Positions 15,488 to 24,563 of a DNA stretch of 64,000 bases are shown here, in pieces. The stretch spans positions 124,001-188,000 of the forward strand of contig CAVZGP010000009.1 of the NCBI GenBank assembly GCA_963774765.1, given 5' to 3'. Below the pieces are notes generated by a model. The model was not told the origin of the DNA. It saw only the letters and a list, made by a program, of their open reading frames with translations, and did not search any database. This DNA comes from Sva-07 sp963774765. Lineage in GTDB: Bacteria > Actinomycetota > Acidimicrobiia > Acidimicrobiales > Ilumatobacteraceae. A program made the position numbers and the translations under genes. The first letter of the stretch is position 1. Every line of letters starts with the position of its first letter.

Positions 15488-16617
15488 AGCACCTCCTGGT
15501 CACCAACGACTTCCCACCCAAGATCGGCGGCATCCAGTCGCTGCTGTGGGAGTGGTGGCGTCGGCTCCCGCCGGAATCGTTCGCGGTCCTCACCAGTCCA
15601 TATGCGGGTACCGCCGAGTTCGACGCCGGCGAGCCGTACCGCATCGAGCGCACCCGCGAGCCGGTGCTGTTGCCGCATCCGTGGATGGTCAACCAGGTCA
15701 ACGCTCTGGCCAGGGAAGTCGCCGCCGACTTCGTGGTGATCGACCCGGCGGTTCCGCTCGGTCTGATCGGTCCGTCACTGGACCTGCCCTATCAGCTCGT
15801 GCTCCACGGCGCCGAGGTCACCGTGCCGGGACGACTTCCCGGAGCAAAGCAGGCGTTGGCATACACGCTGCTTCGAGCGCAGGGCATCATCGCCGCCGGC
15901 GGGTATCCCGCGGCCGAGGCGGTCCATGCAGCGGGACGGGAGCTTCCGATCACGGTGGTCCCGTGCGGCGTCGATCCGGAGAAGTTCGTGCCGCTCGACG
16001 ACCGTGAACGGCTCGCGGCACGCCGGCACTTCGGCCTCGACGCCGACGCAGAGATCATCGTGAGCATCTCGCGGCTCGTGCCACGCAAGGGCTTCGACAC
16101 CGCGATCCGGGCGGTGGCGCGCCTCGGACGCCTGCGCCCGAAGCTGCGGTTGGTGATCGCCGGCGGCGGTCGCGACGAGCAACGTCTGCGTCGTCTCGCC
16201 GACGAACTCGGCGCTCCGGTGACATTTCTCGGACGCATCCCCAACGACGATCTCGCGTCGTTGTACGGATGCGCTGACGTGTTCGCCATGCTGTGTCGCA
16301 ATCGGTGGGGCGGCCTCGAACAGGAGGGTTTCGGGATCGTGTTCGTGGAAGCGGCCTCGTGTGGTGTGCCGCAGGTCGCAGGTGACTCCGGTGGCGCTGC
16401 CGAGGCCGTCGCCGATGGTGAGACCGGGTTCGTGGTCTCCGATCCGGAGGACACCGAGGCTGTCGCTCACGCGTTCAACACGTTGCTCGACGACGACGAC
16501 CTTCGCAGAGCGATGGGGGAGCGTGCTCGGCAGCGAGTGGTGGACGAGTTCGCGTATGGCGTGCTGGCACGCCGCCTCGGCGACACGCTCGACGTCGACT
16601 GGCCCGACCCCAACTGA
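15484..16617 (+). CDS. GT4-family glycosyltransferase, PimB-like
   Basis: 377 residues from GTG 15484 (VKHLLVTNDFPPKIGGIQS), a GT-B fold enzyme. The N-terminal DFPPKIGGIQ, the central ISRLVPRKGFD and the C-terminal EGFGIVFVEAASCGVPQVAG (EX7E) blocks match PimB-type mannosyltransferases, which add mannose from GDP-mannose to phosphatidylinositol mannosides on the cytoplasmic face. Without lipid data the acceptor is uncertain; other GT4 roles are possible. It is translationally coupled to queG by a GTGA overlap, though the pathways appear unrelated. Confidence 0.85.
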   Translation: MKHLLVTNDFPPKIGGIQSLLWEWWRRLPPESFAVLTSPYAGTAEFDAGEPYRIERTREPVLLPHPWMVNQVNALAREVAADFVVIDPAVPLGLIGPSLDLPYQLVLHGAEVTVPGRLPGAKQALAYTLLRAQGIIAAGGYPAAEAVHAAGRELPITVVPCGVDPEKFVPLDDRERLAARRHFGLDADAEIIVSISRLVPRKGFDTAIRAVARLGRLRPKLRLVIAGGGRDEQRLRRLADELGAPVTFLGRIPNDDLASLYGCADVFAMLCRNRWGGLEQEGFGIVFVEAASCGVPQVAGDSGGAAEAVADGETGFVVSDPEDTEAVAHAFNTLLDDDDLRRAMGERARQRVVDEFAYGVLARRLGDTLDVDWPDPN

Positions 16618-16663
16618 CCCTGCGCCGTGTGAAACGTGTTTGGGCACTGGCAGACTCGGAGAC

Positions 16664-17197
16664 GTGACCCGAGACGACGCACACGCCGGTGACGTGATCG
16701 TGCTCGCCGACGTGATCGGCACCGTCGCCTTCACCGTCACCGCCGTGACCTCGGCGATCGTGTTCTCCACCGCGGCGCAGTGGGTGGGAGCGATCACCGC
16801 AATGGCGCTGTTCGCCATCGGTGTCTTCGTGTTCCTCTGGTCGTTCTGGAATGCGGTACAACGCAGCCGCACCGAACAGATCGGGGTGATGCAGATGTAT
16901 CTGCTGCTCGGCGACCCGACGCCGGCGCGGGTGCGCCGCATCATGCTGGCGATGCTCGCAATCCAGATCTCCGTGGCGTTCGTGACGGCGTTCGCCCGTT
17001 CCGAGTCCGACGACGGATCGCCGGGCACGTCACTCGCCGTCGGCATCCTCGTTCCCATGTTCGGCCTCGGCCTCAACGGTCTGTGGTGCGCCTTTCACGG
17101 CGTGTTTCCGCCACGCTCGGATCTCGGCGATCACCCCGACGACGTCGATGTCATCGCTTCCCGTGCTTCGATCGACAAGAATGGCGACCATGGCTGA
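16664..17197 (+). CDS. Integral membrane protein, function unknown
   Basis: 177 residues from GTG 16664. Four hydrophobic stretches are visible (about residues 10-30, 37-58, 87-105 and 120-140), with a polar linker carrying EQIGVMQMYLLLGD between the second and third. The C-terminus is acidic and soluble. A CAGACT hexamer ends 7 nt before the GTG. The gene overlaps the following SRPBCC gene by 8 bp. I do not recognise the family. Confidence 0.7.
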   Translation: MTRDDAHAGDVIVLADVIGTVAFTVTAVTSAIVFSTAAQWVGAITAMALFAIGVFVFLWSFWNAVQRSRTEQIGVMQMYLLLGDPTPARVRRIMLAMLAIQISVAFVTAFARSESDDGSPGTSLAVGILVPMFGLGLNGLWCAFHGVFPPRSDLGDHPDDVDVIASRASIDKNGDHG

Positions 17198-17624
17198 GAC
17201 AGCGACCGAGATCATCACCATCGACGCTCCCCACGAACGCGTCTGGAAGATCGCGATCGACCTCGAGAGCTACCCGATGTGGGCGCACGACATCAAGGAC
17301 GTCAACATCCGCGAAACCGACGCCGAAGGCCGCCCGCTCGAGGTCGAGTTCCGCGCCTCCGCGCTCGGCCGGAGCACCCACTACACGCTCAAGTACGACT
17401 ACACGAACGCACCCAACGAGATGGGCTGGTCGATGCTGAGCGGTGACATCCAACGCTCGATCGACGGGGTGTGGCGCTTCGAACCCGACGGCGACGATCG
17501 CACGCAGGTGCGCTACGACCTCCAGATCGACCTGGCGATCCCGTTGCCGGGCTTCGTCAAGCGGCGCGCCGAGGTCCGCATCCTCAACACGGTGCGCGAA
17601 CTGAAGGTCCGCGCCGAAGCATGA
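17190..17624 (+). CDS. SRPBCC (START-like/polyketide cyclase) family protein
   Basis: 144 residues from ATG 17190 (in-frame ATG also at 17181). The pattern ITIDAPHERVWKIAIDLESYP at the N-terminus, a long beta-rich middle with WSMLSGDIQRSIDGVW, and a C-terminal helix is typical of the SRPBCC ligand-binding fold found as coenzyme Q-binding or cyclase-like proteins. Catalytic residues are not identifiable, and the ligand is unknown. It overlaps the upstream membrane protein gene and ends 7 bp before the ROK kinase GTG, so the three may be co-transcribed. Confidence 0.75.
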   Translation: MAETATEIITIDAPHERVWKIAIDLESYPMWAHDIKDVNIRETDAEGRPLEVEFRASALGRSTHYTLKYDYTNAPNEMGWSMLSGDIQRSIDGVWRFEPDGDDRTQVRYDLQIDLAIPLPGFVKRRAEVRILNTVRELKVRAEA

Positions 17625-17631
17625 TGCAGGC

Positions 17632-18591
17632 GTGACCCCGTCCCGGCGCGTCGGAATCGACGTCGGCGGTACGAAGGCGCAAGCGGTCGTGATCGATCGT
17701 CACGGCGATGTTGTCGACACGATGCAGCGGCCGACGCCGCGAGGTGATCGCAGCCTCGAAGCGTTGATCGACGTGCTCATCGAGCTGATCGATGCGATCG
17801 GCAACGAGGGCAGCGTCGGCGTTGGCGTTCCTGGCCTGGTGACCCGCTCCGGGGTGTTGCGGGCGGCTCCGAACCTCGATGGGGTGGCGGACTTCGCGGT
17901 TGGCGAGTTGTTGTCGGATCGATTCGGTTCGGATGTTCACGTCGACAACGACGCAACCTGCGCGACGGTTGCAGAGTGGCTGCTCGGTGCGGGGCGCGGC
18001 ACCGACGACATGATGCTGATCACGCTCGGCACCGGGATCGGAGGCGGCGCGGTCACCAACGGGGGCCTGGTGCGTGGAGCCAACGGCTTTGCTGGCGAGT
18101 TCGGACACATGGTGGTCGATCCGACAGGACCAATGTGTCCGTGTGGTCGGCGTGGCTGCTGGGAGCGGTACGCCTCGGGCTCCGGTCTGGCGATGCTCGC
18201 TCGGGATGCTGCCACCGGGCATCGGCTCCGGGGAGTGGTCCGCCATGCCGGCGGCGACCCGCAGGCGGTGCGCGGCGAGCACGTCCAGGCTGCCGCTCGG
18301 GAGGGCGATCCCGAGGCGTTGGCCGTGATCGACGAGTTCTCCCGGTGGGTGGCACTCGGGCTGGCGAACCTCACGAACGCGCTCGACCCCGAGTTGTTCG
18401 TCCTCGGCGGCGGGTTGGCGGCGGGCTCGGATCTGTACCTCGAGCCGATTCGACGGTGGTTCGGCGAACTGCTCTACCAGCCCCACCTGCGGCCGGTCCC
18501 CGGCATCGAGTTCGCCCGTTGGGGCCCGCTCGCCGGCGCCGTCGGCGCAGCGCTGCTCCCCGGACTCGCCTCGTCACCCAGCCAACGATGA
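17632..18591 (+). CDS. ROK-family sugar kinase, probable glucokinase
   Basis: 319 residues. The ATP-binding DVGGTK is at residues 10-15, the catalytic VDNDATCA block is intact, and the zinc-binding CPCGRRGCWERYASG motif is present. ROK kinases of this length in Actinobacteria are often glucokinases (GlcA/Glk). No DNA-binding domain is present, so it is an enzyme and not a repressor. The TGA stop lies inside the first palindromic element of array B. A second, degenerate ROK protein is encoded at 32579-33448. Confidence 0.88.
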   Translation: MTPSRRVGIDVGGTKAQAVVIDRHGDVVDTMQRPTPRGDRSLEALIDVLIELIDAIGNEGSVGVGVPGLVTRSGVLRAAPNLDGVADFAVGELLSDRFGSDVHVDNDATCATVAEWLLGAGRGTDDMMLITLGTGIGGGAVTNGGLVRGANGFAGEFGHMVVDPTGPMCPCGRRGCWERYASGSGLAMLARDAATGHRLRGVVRHAGGDPQAVRGEHVQAAAREGDPEALAVIDEFSRWVALGLANLTNALDPELFVLGGGLAAGSDLYLEPIRRWFGELLYQPHLRPVPGIEFARWGPLAGAVGAALLPGLASSPSQR

Positions 18592-18748
18592 GCGAAACCG
18601 CTGTATCCGGTCGCTTCGCTCATCGGTGGAGGGTCGTACCAGCCAACGATGAGCGAAACCGCTGTATCCGGTCGCTTCGCTCATCGGTGGAGGGTCCGGG
18701 CCAGGTTGCGATGAGCGAAACCGCTGTATCCGGTCGCTTGGCTCTATC
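18587..18748. repeat. Palindromic repeat array B: three GATGAG...CTCATC elements, period 61-62 bp
   Basis: Copies lie at 18587-18624, 18648-18685 and 18710-18748. The first two are identical 38-mers with arms GATGAGCGAAACCG and GGTCGCTTCGCTCATC around a GTATCC centre. The third has diverged, with one extra base in its right end (CTCTATC). The array separates the convergent ROK kinase and ppa genes; the first copy contains the kinase stop codon. Confidence 0.92.
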
Positions 18749-18769
18749 GGTGAGGCGACTCGCTGGCGG

Positions 18770-19273
18770 TCAGTGCGGCTCGAACTTGGCGCGGGACTCC
18801 TCGATCTCGCGCCACGCCGCGTCGCGACCGCCCATCCCGGCAGCCGACGAGTGCTTGTCAGGCTCCAGCGCTTTGTACACGTTGAAGAAGTGCTGGATCT
18901 CCTCGATCAGCTGCGGGGTGAGATCGGCGATGTCGTTCACCTGGGCGAACCGTGGCTCCTTCGGCGGGACGCAGATCAACTTCGCGTCTTCGCCGGCCTC
19001 GTCGCGCATGTACAACACACCGACGGGTCGACACTCGACGATCACGCCGGGATACACCGGATCCTCGAGCAGCACGAGAGCGTCGAGCGGATCGCCGTCA
19101 CCCGCCAGGGTGTCGGGTACGAACCCGTAGTCCGCCGGATAGGTCGTGGCGGTGAACAGGCGTCGATCGAGGTAGACCTTGCCGTCCTCGTGGTCGATCT
19201 CGTACTTGTTGCGGCTTCCACGGGGGATCTCGATCACGACGTGGATGCAGCCGGGGGCAGGTGTCTTCGGCAT
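18770..19273 (-). CDS. ppa: Inorganic pyrophosphatase (family I)
   Basis: 167 residues from ATG 19273 (MPKTPAPG; an in-frame ATG also at 19285). The family I core is intact: EIPRGSRNKYEID, the YPADYGFVPDT segment, and the Asp-rich GDGDPLDALVLL that binds metal. It hydrolyses cytoplasmic pyrophosphate. Bacterial enzymes are about 165-175 residues, so it is full length. It is divergent from the aminotransferase gene with 42 bp between starts, and its 3' end faces repeat array B. Confidence 0.95.
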   Translation of the reverse strand: MPKTPAPGCIHVVIEIPRGSRNKYEIDHEDGKVYLDRRLFTATTYPADYGFVPDTLAGDGDPLDALVLLEDPVYPGVIVECRPVGVLYMRDEAGEDAKLICVPPKEPRFAQVNDIADLTPQLIEEIQHFFNVYKALEPDKHSSAAGMGGRDAAWREIEESRAKFEPH

Positions 19274-19302
19274 TGCGCCCAGCATCGCAGCTGACGGCCA
19301 GA

Positions 19303-19308
19303 TACCCT
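19303..19308 (+). promoter_or_regulatory. Putative -10 element of the aminotransferase gene
   Basis: TACCCT ends 7 nt before ATG 19316 and 4 nt before ATG 19313, favouring the second ATG if the message is leaderless. Confidence 0.4.
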
Positions 19309-19315
19309 CACCATG

Positions 19316-20521
19316 ATGGAGTTCCGGCGCATCGAAAATCTGCCCCCGTACGTCTTTTCGATCATCAACGGCCTGAAGATCGAGGCACGACGTGCCGGAG
19401 CCGACGTGGTCGATCTCGGGTTCGGCAACCCCGACATCCCGTCGCCGCAGATCGCCGTCGACAAGCTCGCCGAAGCAGCACGCAACCCGAAGAACCATCG
19501 CTACTCGCTCAGCCGCGGCCTGCCGAAGCTGCGCGAAGCGATCGCCGGCTACTACAAGAACAACTGGGATGTCGACCTCGACCCTGAGCTCGAGATCACC
19601 AACGTGATCGGCTCGAAGGAGGGCTTCAGCCACCTGATGTGGGTGCTGCTCGACCGCGGCGACGCGGCGATCGTGCCGAGCCCGAGCTACCCGATCCACA
19701 TCTACGGACCATTGTTCGCTGGAGCCGACCTGCGCCAGGTACCGATGAAGTTCCTCGCCGACCCCGATCAGCGCGAACACTTCGCCGACGACTTCATGAA
19801 CAGCTTGCAGACGGCGTGGGACGTCGGCTGGCCCAAGCCCCGCGTGCTCGTGATCTCGTTCCCGCACAACCCGACGGGTGCAACGGTCGATCTGCCCTTC
19901 ATGCAACGCGTCGTCGACTTCTGCCGCGAGCACGAGATGATCGTCGTGCACGACTTCGCGTATGCCGACGTCGGCTTCGACGGCCACCAGCCGCCGAGCA
20001 TCCTGCAGGCCGAGGGCGCCAAGGAATGCGCGGTCGAGCTGTACTCGATGACCAAGAGCTTCTCGATGGCCGGGTGGCGAAGCGGCTTCCTGCTCGGCAA
20101 CGCCGAAGTCGTCCAGGCGCTCGTCAAGCTCAAGAGCTACCTCGACTACGGGATGTTCCAGCCGGTCCAGATCGCCGCGACCGTGACGATCAACGAGGCA
20201 CCCGACTACCCGAAGGAGATCCGGGCGATCTACGAGTCGCGCTGCGACGCGCTGATCGAGGGTCTCGGTCGAATCGGGTGGGACATTCCCAAGCCGGGCG
20301 GTTCGATGTTCGTGTGGGCGCCCATCCCCGAGCCGTACTCCGAGATGGATTCGGTCGAGTTCTGCTCGCTGATCGTGCGTGACGCCGATGTGGCGCTGTC
20401 GCCGGGCGTCGGCTTCGGTCCGGGCGGTGAAGGCTTCGTTCGCTTCGCCCTCATCGAGAACGAGAAGCGCATCCAACAGGCGATCCGCAACCTCAAGCGC
20501 GGCCTGCCCAAACTCGGCTGA
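19316..20521 (+). CDS. Class I/II PLP aminotransferase, AlaC-like alanine transaminase
   Basis: 401 residues from ATG 19316 (an ATG directly before it would add one Met). The N-terminal RRIENLPPYVFSIINGLK and the DLGFGNPDIPSP block are typical of the AlaC/YfdZ group that transfers amino groups between alanine and 2-oxoglutarate. The PLP lysine is in SMTKSFSMAGWRSGF, with PHNPTG and the C-terminal FVRFALIENEKRI. Specificity for alanine is by resemblance. It ends 4 bp before a perfect long hairpin terminator shared with convergent glpK. Confidence 0.88.
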   Translation: MEFRRIENLPPYVFSIINGLKIEARRAGADVVDLGFGNPDIPSPQIAVDKLAEAARNPKNHRYSLSRGLPKLREAIAGYYKNNWDVDLDPELEITNVIGSKEGFSHLMWVLLDRGDAAIVPSPSYPIHIYGPLFAGADLRQVPMKFLADPDQREHFADDFMNSLQTAWDVGWPKPRVLVISFPHNPTGATVDLPFMQRVVDFCREHEMIVVHDFAYADVGFDGHQPPSILQAEGAKECAVELYSMTKSFSMAGWRSGFLLGNAEVVQALVKLKSYLDYGMFQPVQIAATVTINEAPDYPKEIRAIYESRCDALIEGLGRIGWDIPKPGGSMFVWAPIPEPYSEMDSVEFCSLIVRDADVALSPGVGFGPGGEGFVRFALIENEKRIQQAIRNLKRGLPKLG

Positions 20522-20525
20522 GCAG

Positions 20526-20584
20526 AGCCCGAAAAATGCCTGGAAGTGCGCGCTCAGCGCGACAGACCAGGCATTTTTCGGGCT
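20526..20584. terminator. Bidirectional terminator between the aminotransferase gene and glpK
   Basis: A perfect 18-bp stem (AGCCCGAAAAATGCCTGG at 20526-20543 with its complement at 20567-20584) has A/T runs placed so that either strand has a U-containing stem. The 23-nt loop carries a second CGCGC/GCGCG stem. It lies between convergent genes. Confidence 0.8.
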
Positions 20585-20603
20585 GGGTGGGTTCGTTCTG
20601 GGG

Positions 20604-22094
20604 TCACGTCACCCAGTTGCGTGAACGCTGGACGGCGCGCAGCCACTGGGTGTGAAGTGCGTCGGCAGCGGTGCGGTCGCCGTTCGGGGCGAACTCGGCG
20701 TCGAGAACCCACTGTTGGCCGACCTCGTCGACCGACCCCCACACCCCTTCGGCGAGCCCGGCGAGATAGGCCGCACCCAACGCCGTGGTCTCCTGATCGA
20801 TGGGTCGCTGGACGGTGACGCCGAGCTGGTCGGCCTGGAACTGGCACAGCAGATCCATCGCCGACGCTCCACCGTCGACTCGCAGTTCGACGAGCCGTGT
20901 GCCGCTCGCTGCGGTCATCGCGTCGACGACGTCACGGGTCTGCAACGCCATCGACTCGACCACCGCTCGTGCGATCTCGGCGCGTCCGGTACCTCGCGTG
21001 ATCCCGACGATCGTCCCGCGTGCGTACGGATCCCACCACGGTGATCCGAGACCGGCGAAAGCCGGCACGACGTAGACCCCGCCGGTGTCGGCAACCGACT
21101 CCGCCAGTGGCCCGGTTTCGGAGGCCTCGTCGATGATCTGCAACCCGTCGCGGAGCCACTGGATTGCGGCGCCGGTGATGAAGATCGACCCTTCGAGCGC
21201 ATAGGTGGTGGTGCCGTCGGCGAGCCTCCACGCAACGGTGGTGAGCATCCCGTCGGTGGGCGGGGGGCATGTCGTTCCCACGTTGAGCAGCACGAACGAT
21301 CCGGTGCCGTAGGTGTTCTTCGCCATCCCCGGTTGCACGCACGCCTGACCGAACAGTGCCGCCTGTTGATCACCGGCGATGCCGCTGATCGGAATGCCGT
21401 CGGGCACGCCGCATTCGGGCGCGGTGACGCCGATGCGCCCGCTCGATCCGACGATCTCTGGCAGAGCTGCCATCGGCACGCCCAACAGATCGCACAGATC
21501 GGCGTCCCAGGAACAACTGCGGATGTCGCACAGCATCGTGCGGCTGGCGTTGGTGACGTCGGTGACGAACCGTCGTCCACCGGTGAGATTCCACACCAGC
21601 CACGAGTCGATGGTGCCGATGGCGAGATCGTCGTCGACGGGGATGTCGCGGTGCTCGAGCAACCAGGCAGCCTTCGTGCCGGAGAAGTACGGATCGAGCA
21701 CGAGGCCGGTGCGTTCTCGGATCAGCCCCAGGTGACCGGCGGCGGCGAGTTCATCGCAGCGCGACGCGGTACGTCGATCCTGCCACACGATCGCGTTGCC
21801 GTACGGCTCGCCAGTCGAGCGGTTCCAGGCGAGCACCGTCTCACGCTGGTTGGTGATGCCGATCGCGGCGACGTTCACCCGGCCGACCTCGCCGATCACC
21901 TCGCGCAGCGTGTCCGCGACGACCGACCAGATCTCCGCGGCATCGTGTTCGACCCAACCGGGTGCCGGGAAGTGCTGGGTGAACTCACGGTACGCGGCGA
22001 CCGCGGGTCGCCCGTCGACGAACACCGCACGGCTGCGCACGCCGGTGGTTCCCGCATCGATCGCGATCACACAACGCAGATCCTGCGAGCCCAT
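20604..22094 (-). CDS. glpK: Glycerol kinase
   Basis: 496 residues, full length for GlpK. It phosphorylates glycerol to glycerol-3-phosphate. The FGGY N-terminal IDAGTTGVRSRAV, the GITNQRETVLAW and IVWQDRRTA blocks, YFSGTKAAWLL, and the C-terminal GSIFITGAAIQWLRDGL are all typical. The ATG overlaps the stop of the upstream membrane protein gene by one base (TGATG). Its product would feed the GlpD encoded at 2406-4118, 16 kb away. The other FGGY kinase at the left window edge is a paralogue. Confidence 0.93.
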   Translation of the reverse strand: MGSQDLRCVIAIDAGTTGVRSRAVFVDGRPAVAAYREFTQHFPAPGWVEHDAAEIWSVVADTLREVIGEVGRVNVAAIGITNQRETVLAWNRSTGEPYGNAIVWQDRRTASRCDELAAAGHLGLIRERTGLVLDPYFSGTKAAWLLEHRDIPVDDDLAIGTIDSWLVWNLTGGRRFVTDVTNASRTMLCDIRSCSWDADLCDLLGVPMAALPEIVGSSGRIGVTAPECGVPDGIPISGIAGDQQAALFGQACVQPGMAKNTYGTGSFVLLNVGTTCPPPTDGMLTTVAWRLADGTTTYALEGSIFITGAAIQWLRDGLQIIDEASETGPLAESVADTGGVYVVPAFAGLGSPWWDPYARGTIVGITRGTGRAEIARAVVESMALQTRDVVDAMTAASGTRLVELRVDGGASAMDLLCQFQADQLGVTVQRPIDQETTALGAAYLAGLAEGVWGSVDEVGQQWVLDAEFAPNGDRTAADALHTQWLRAVQRSRNWVT

Positions 22095-22456
22095 CAGCGC
22101 TTCTTCCGGCTCGACGACTTGGGCCGGCTGCCACCACCTGCCGTGCGGCTCGTCGGTGCCGGTTTGGGACGCGTCGCGCTGTCGGCGGGCGAGGATGATG
22201 CAGCGGCCGCCGGCTTCGACGCGTCCTTGGACGCGCCCCGCACATCCTTCAATCGGGTCCGTTGATAGCCGAGCTTGGCCATCGCGGCGCCGAAGGTGAG
22301 ATACAACGGTCCGCTGATCAACACGCCGGCGATCGCTCCGACGACGTTGTCGCCGCGGAAGAACACGATGAAGACCGCGGTCATGATCGCCGCATAGATC
22401 AGCCATTCACGGATCAACCGCTTCCACGGAACCGGTCGGCTGCTGTCCCACGCCAT
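22094..22456 (-). CDS. Small membrane protein with Lys/Ser/Pro-rich tail, function unknown
   Basis: 120 residues. Two hydrophobic segments (about 18-34 and 38-55) follow a short basic N-terminus; residues 70-120 are low-complexity Ser/Ala/Pro/Lys ending in SSSRKKR. It overlaps glpK by one base, so the two are translated together. The membrane part could help glycerol entry or simply be a conserved neighbour; it is too short for an aquaglyceroporin. Family not recognised. Confidence 0.65.
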   Translation of the reverse strand: MAWDSSRPVPWKRLIREWLIYAAIMTAVFIVFFRGDNVVGAIAGVLISGPLYLTFGAAMAKLGYQRTRLKDVRGASKDASKPAAAASSSPADSATRPKPAPTSRTAGGGSRPKSSSRKKR

Positions 22457-22524
22457 GGCAACGTCCTACCAGCGTGTGAGGTGATCGTCCAACACCGATC
22501 GCGGTGGGTCCGGCGCAGCTCGGC

Positions 22525-23124
22525 TCACGGGATCGGTGAAGGGATCGCCGGGAATGCGGGTTGGCTGGACTCGACGAGGCCGGGATAGTCGTATTTGGTC
22601 AGCGGGCGATCGGTGAGTTCACCGTTGCCGAGTGGCCAGACACGCGGTTCGCCGTCGATGCGCAACTGGACCGACTGCACACCGTCGATGTCGGTCGCCG
22701 TCGACACGATCTGAGCCACCGCGAGACGCAGACCATCGGGCGTCAACTCGTCGAACACGTCGTTGAGATCGACGGTGAGCACCGAACCGACGGACCGGGC
22801 GTCGAGCAAATCGACGTCGGACGGGATCGCGGTGTCGAGTTGCGCGTCGCGTTCGGTGCCGTTGGGGCCGGCGAACAGCGAGTTCAACACGGACTCCGGT
22901 GTCGTCGACACGTCGCGCTGCGCCGAACGCAGACGCTGAGGTGCCTCGAGATCGGTCGGCGCGAGCAGGTAGATGCGGTTCGTGCCCGCAGCCACGTCGC
23001 CCGTCGCTGGATCACCGAAGACGTCGGCGCGTTCGGCCGGAAGGTCGTTGGGCGATGCGTCGGGTTGAATCGAGCATCCGCCGAACGCGACCAGCGCGAC
23101 GACCGCAGCGATCACCGACCTCAT
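22525..23124 (-). CDS. GerMN-domain lipoprotein (short LpqB-like partner of MtrAB)
   Basis: 199 residues with a signal peptide and lipobox LVAFGGC, lipid Cys at 17. Residues about 48-175 match a GerMN domain (IYLLAP, ESVLNSLFAGP, VLTVDLNDVFDELTPDGLRL). In Actinobacteria the lipoprotein after mtrA-mtrB is LpqB, with GerMN plus a beta-propeller; here the propeller is absent. The start overlaps the kinase stop by 4 bp (ATGA). LpqB is known to affect the MtrB kinase; a similar role here is inferred from position. Confidence 0.82.
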   Translation of the reverse strand: MRSVIAAVVALVAFGGCSIQPDASPNDLPAERADVFGDPATGDVAAGTNRIYLLAPTDLEAPQRLRSAQRDVSTTPESVLNSLFAGPNGTERDAQLDTAIPSDVDLLDARSVGSVLTVDLNDVFDELTPDGLRLAVAQIVSTATDIDGVQSVQLRIDGEPRVWPLGNGELTDRPLTKYDYPGLVESSQPAFPAIPSPIP

Positions 23125-24563
23125 TCGTCGAGCTCCGCCGCCATCAGTTCGATCACGAATCGTGCGCCCGGTTCGCCGTCGAGTCGGTCCTCCACCCACA
23201 CCTGTCCGGCGTGCATCCTCACGTGTTCGTCGACCAGCGAAAGGCCGAGCCCCGCACCTTCGCTCCCGGTTCGCCGCCCCGCGCCGCCGCCGCGTGCGAA
23301 CCGTTCGAAGACCAGGTCGCGTTCCTCTTCGGGCACCCCGGGGCCACGGTCCTCGACGGCGATCAGGATGTGCGACATCGGTTCGTCATCCGGGTTGAGC
23401 ACGGTGATCGACACCTCAGGTTCGGCTCCGCCGTATGCCCGGGCGTTGTCGATCAGGTTGGCGATGACGCGAGCGAGTCGTCGTCGATCGCCGCGGATCA
23501 ATGCGAGCTCGGCGCGTTCTGACACGTGTACGGGCGTGGTGGGCAGCGAGCTGACCGCGACGGCCTGGCGAACGAACTCGGCAGCGAGCAGTTCCTCCAT
23601 GTGGAGTCGGATCGCTCCGGCGTCGAAGCGGGAGATCTCCAACAGATCCTCGACCAACCCTTGGAACCGCGCGACATCACTCGACAGCAGATCGAGCGCG
23701 GCCTGCGAGCGCTCGGGCAGTTCGTCGCGTCGGGCCTCCATCACTTCGACCGATGCCGACAGCGTCATCAGCGGCGAACGGAGCTCGTGGCTGACGTCGG
23801 AGGCGAAGCGAGCATCTCGTTCGACGCGTTGCTGAAGCGCTTCGGCCATGTCGTTGAACGATTCGACCAGGATGCGCAGGTCGGGATCGTCGGTGGTCTC
23901 CAACCGGGTGTCGAGCCGGCCACCGGCGATCGCCGAGGCGGCCAGGGCGGCGGTGCCCACCGGTCGTACGGCGCGCCTGGCGGAGAAGATCCCGAGCAGG
24001 ACGCCGAGGCCGGTCGTGATGGCAGCGGCGAGCACGAGCGACAGTCGAACGCTGGACAGGGTGGAGTCGGCCTCGGTGAGACTGAACGCCTCGAAATACG
24101 CTCCGATCGCAGGGATGTCCCAGCCGACGACCACGCTGAGCTCGTCGCCCACTCGAACGATCTGGCTGGCAGAGGTCCCTTCATCGATCACGCGGGTGAC
24201 CAATGGAGGCGGTACGTCGACATCCTGGAAAGTCGCGCCACCGCCGCTCCAGCTGTCCGCGTACCAGATCAGGTAGTCCACCACCCCGATACGGGTCAGC
24301 GATGCACGAGCGGTCTCGGCGTCGGCGGGAAGCGAACGGAGATCGCGTTCGACGCCCTGCGCATTCCGCTGGGAGGTGTTGATGGCGGTGTCGACACGTT
24401 CGGTCACCACGTTCGACCGCGTGAGACCGTAGGTGGTGGTCGCGAGGAACACCGACAGCAGCAGTGACCCGAGCGTGAAGATCAGCAGGATGCGTCGCCG
24501 CAGCCCCAGTGCCGCCGGGCGGGAACGGTTGACCAGGCGACGGAACCAGCCGCCCTCGCTCAC
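23121..24563 (-). CDS. Membrane sensor histidine kinase, MtrB-like
   Basis: 480 residues. Transmembrane segments lie at about 24-46 and 176-194, with an extracytoplasmic sensor of about 130 residues between. HAMP covers about 195-247, the phospho-accepting His is H259 in DVSHELRSPLMTLSAS, and the ATPase has NLIDNARAYGG, VEDRGPGVP and GLGLSLV motifs. It is between an OmpR-type regulator and a GerMN lipoprotein, the order of the actinobacterial mtrA-mtrB-lpqB operon that controls cell-wall and division functions. Start overlaps the regulator stop by 4 bp. Confidence 0.88.
   Translation of the reverse strand: MSEGGWFRRLVNRSRPAALGLRRRILLIFTLGSLLLSVFLATTTYGLTRSNVVTERVDTAINTSQRNAQGVERDLRSLPADAETARASLTRIGVVDYLIWYADSWSGGGATFQDVDVPPPLVTRVIDEGTSASQIVRVGDELSVVVGWDIPAIGAYFEAFSLTEADSTLSSVRLSLVLAAAITTGLGVLLGIFSARRAVRPVGTAALAASAIAGGRLDTRLETTDDPDLRILVESFNDMAEALQQRVERDARFASDVSHELRSPLMTLSASVEVMEARRDELPERSQAALDLLSSDVARFQGLVEDLLEISRFDAGAIRLHMEELLAAEFVRQAVAVSSLPTTPVHVSERAELALIRGDRRRLARVIANLIDNARAYGGAEPEVSITVLNPDDEPMSHILIAVEDRGPGVPEEERDLVFERFARGGGAGRRTGSEGAGLGLSLVDEHVRMHAGQVWVEDRLDGEPGARFVIELMAAELDE

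Noticed and set aside
18587..18748. CRISPR-like look of 38-bp repeats with about 23-bp spacers (also at 9446, 36171 and 59797)
   Set aside because: Only two or three copies per locus, spacers are repeated rather than unique, copies are long palindromes, and there are no cas genes.
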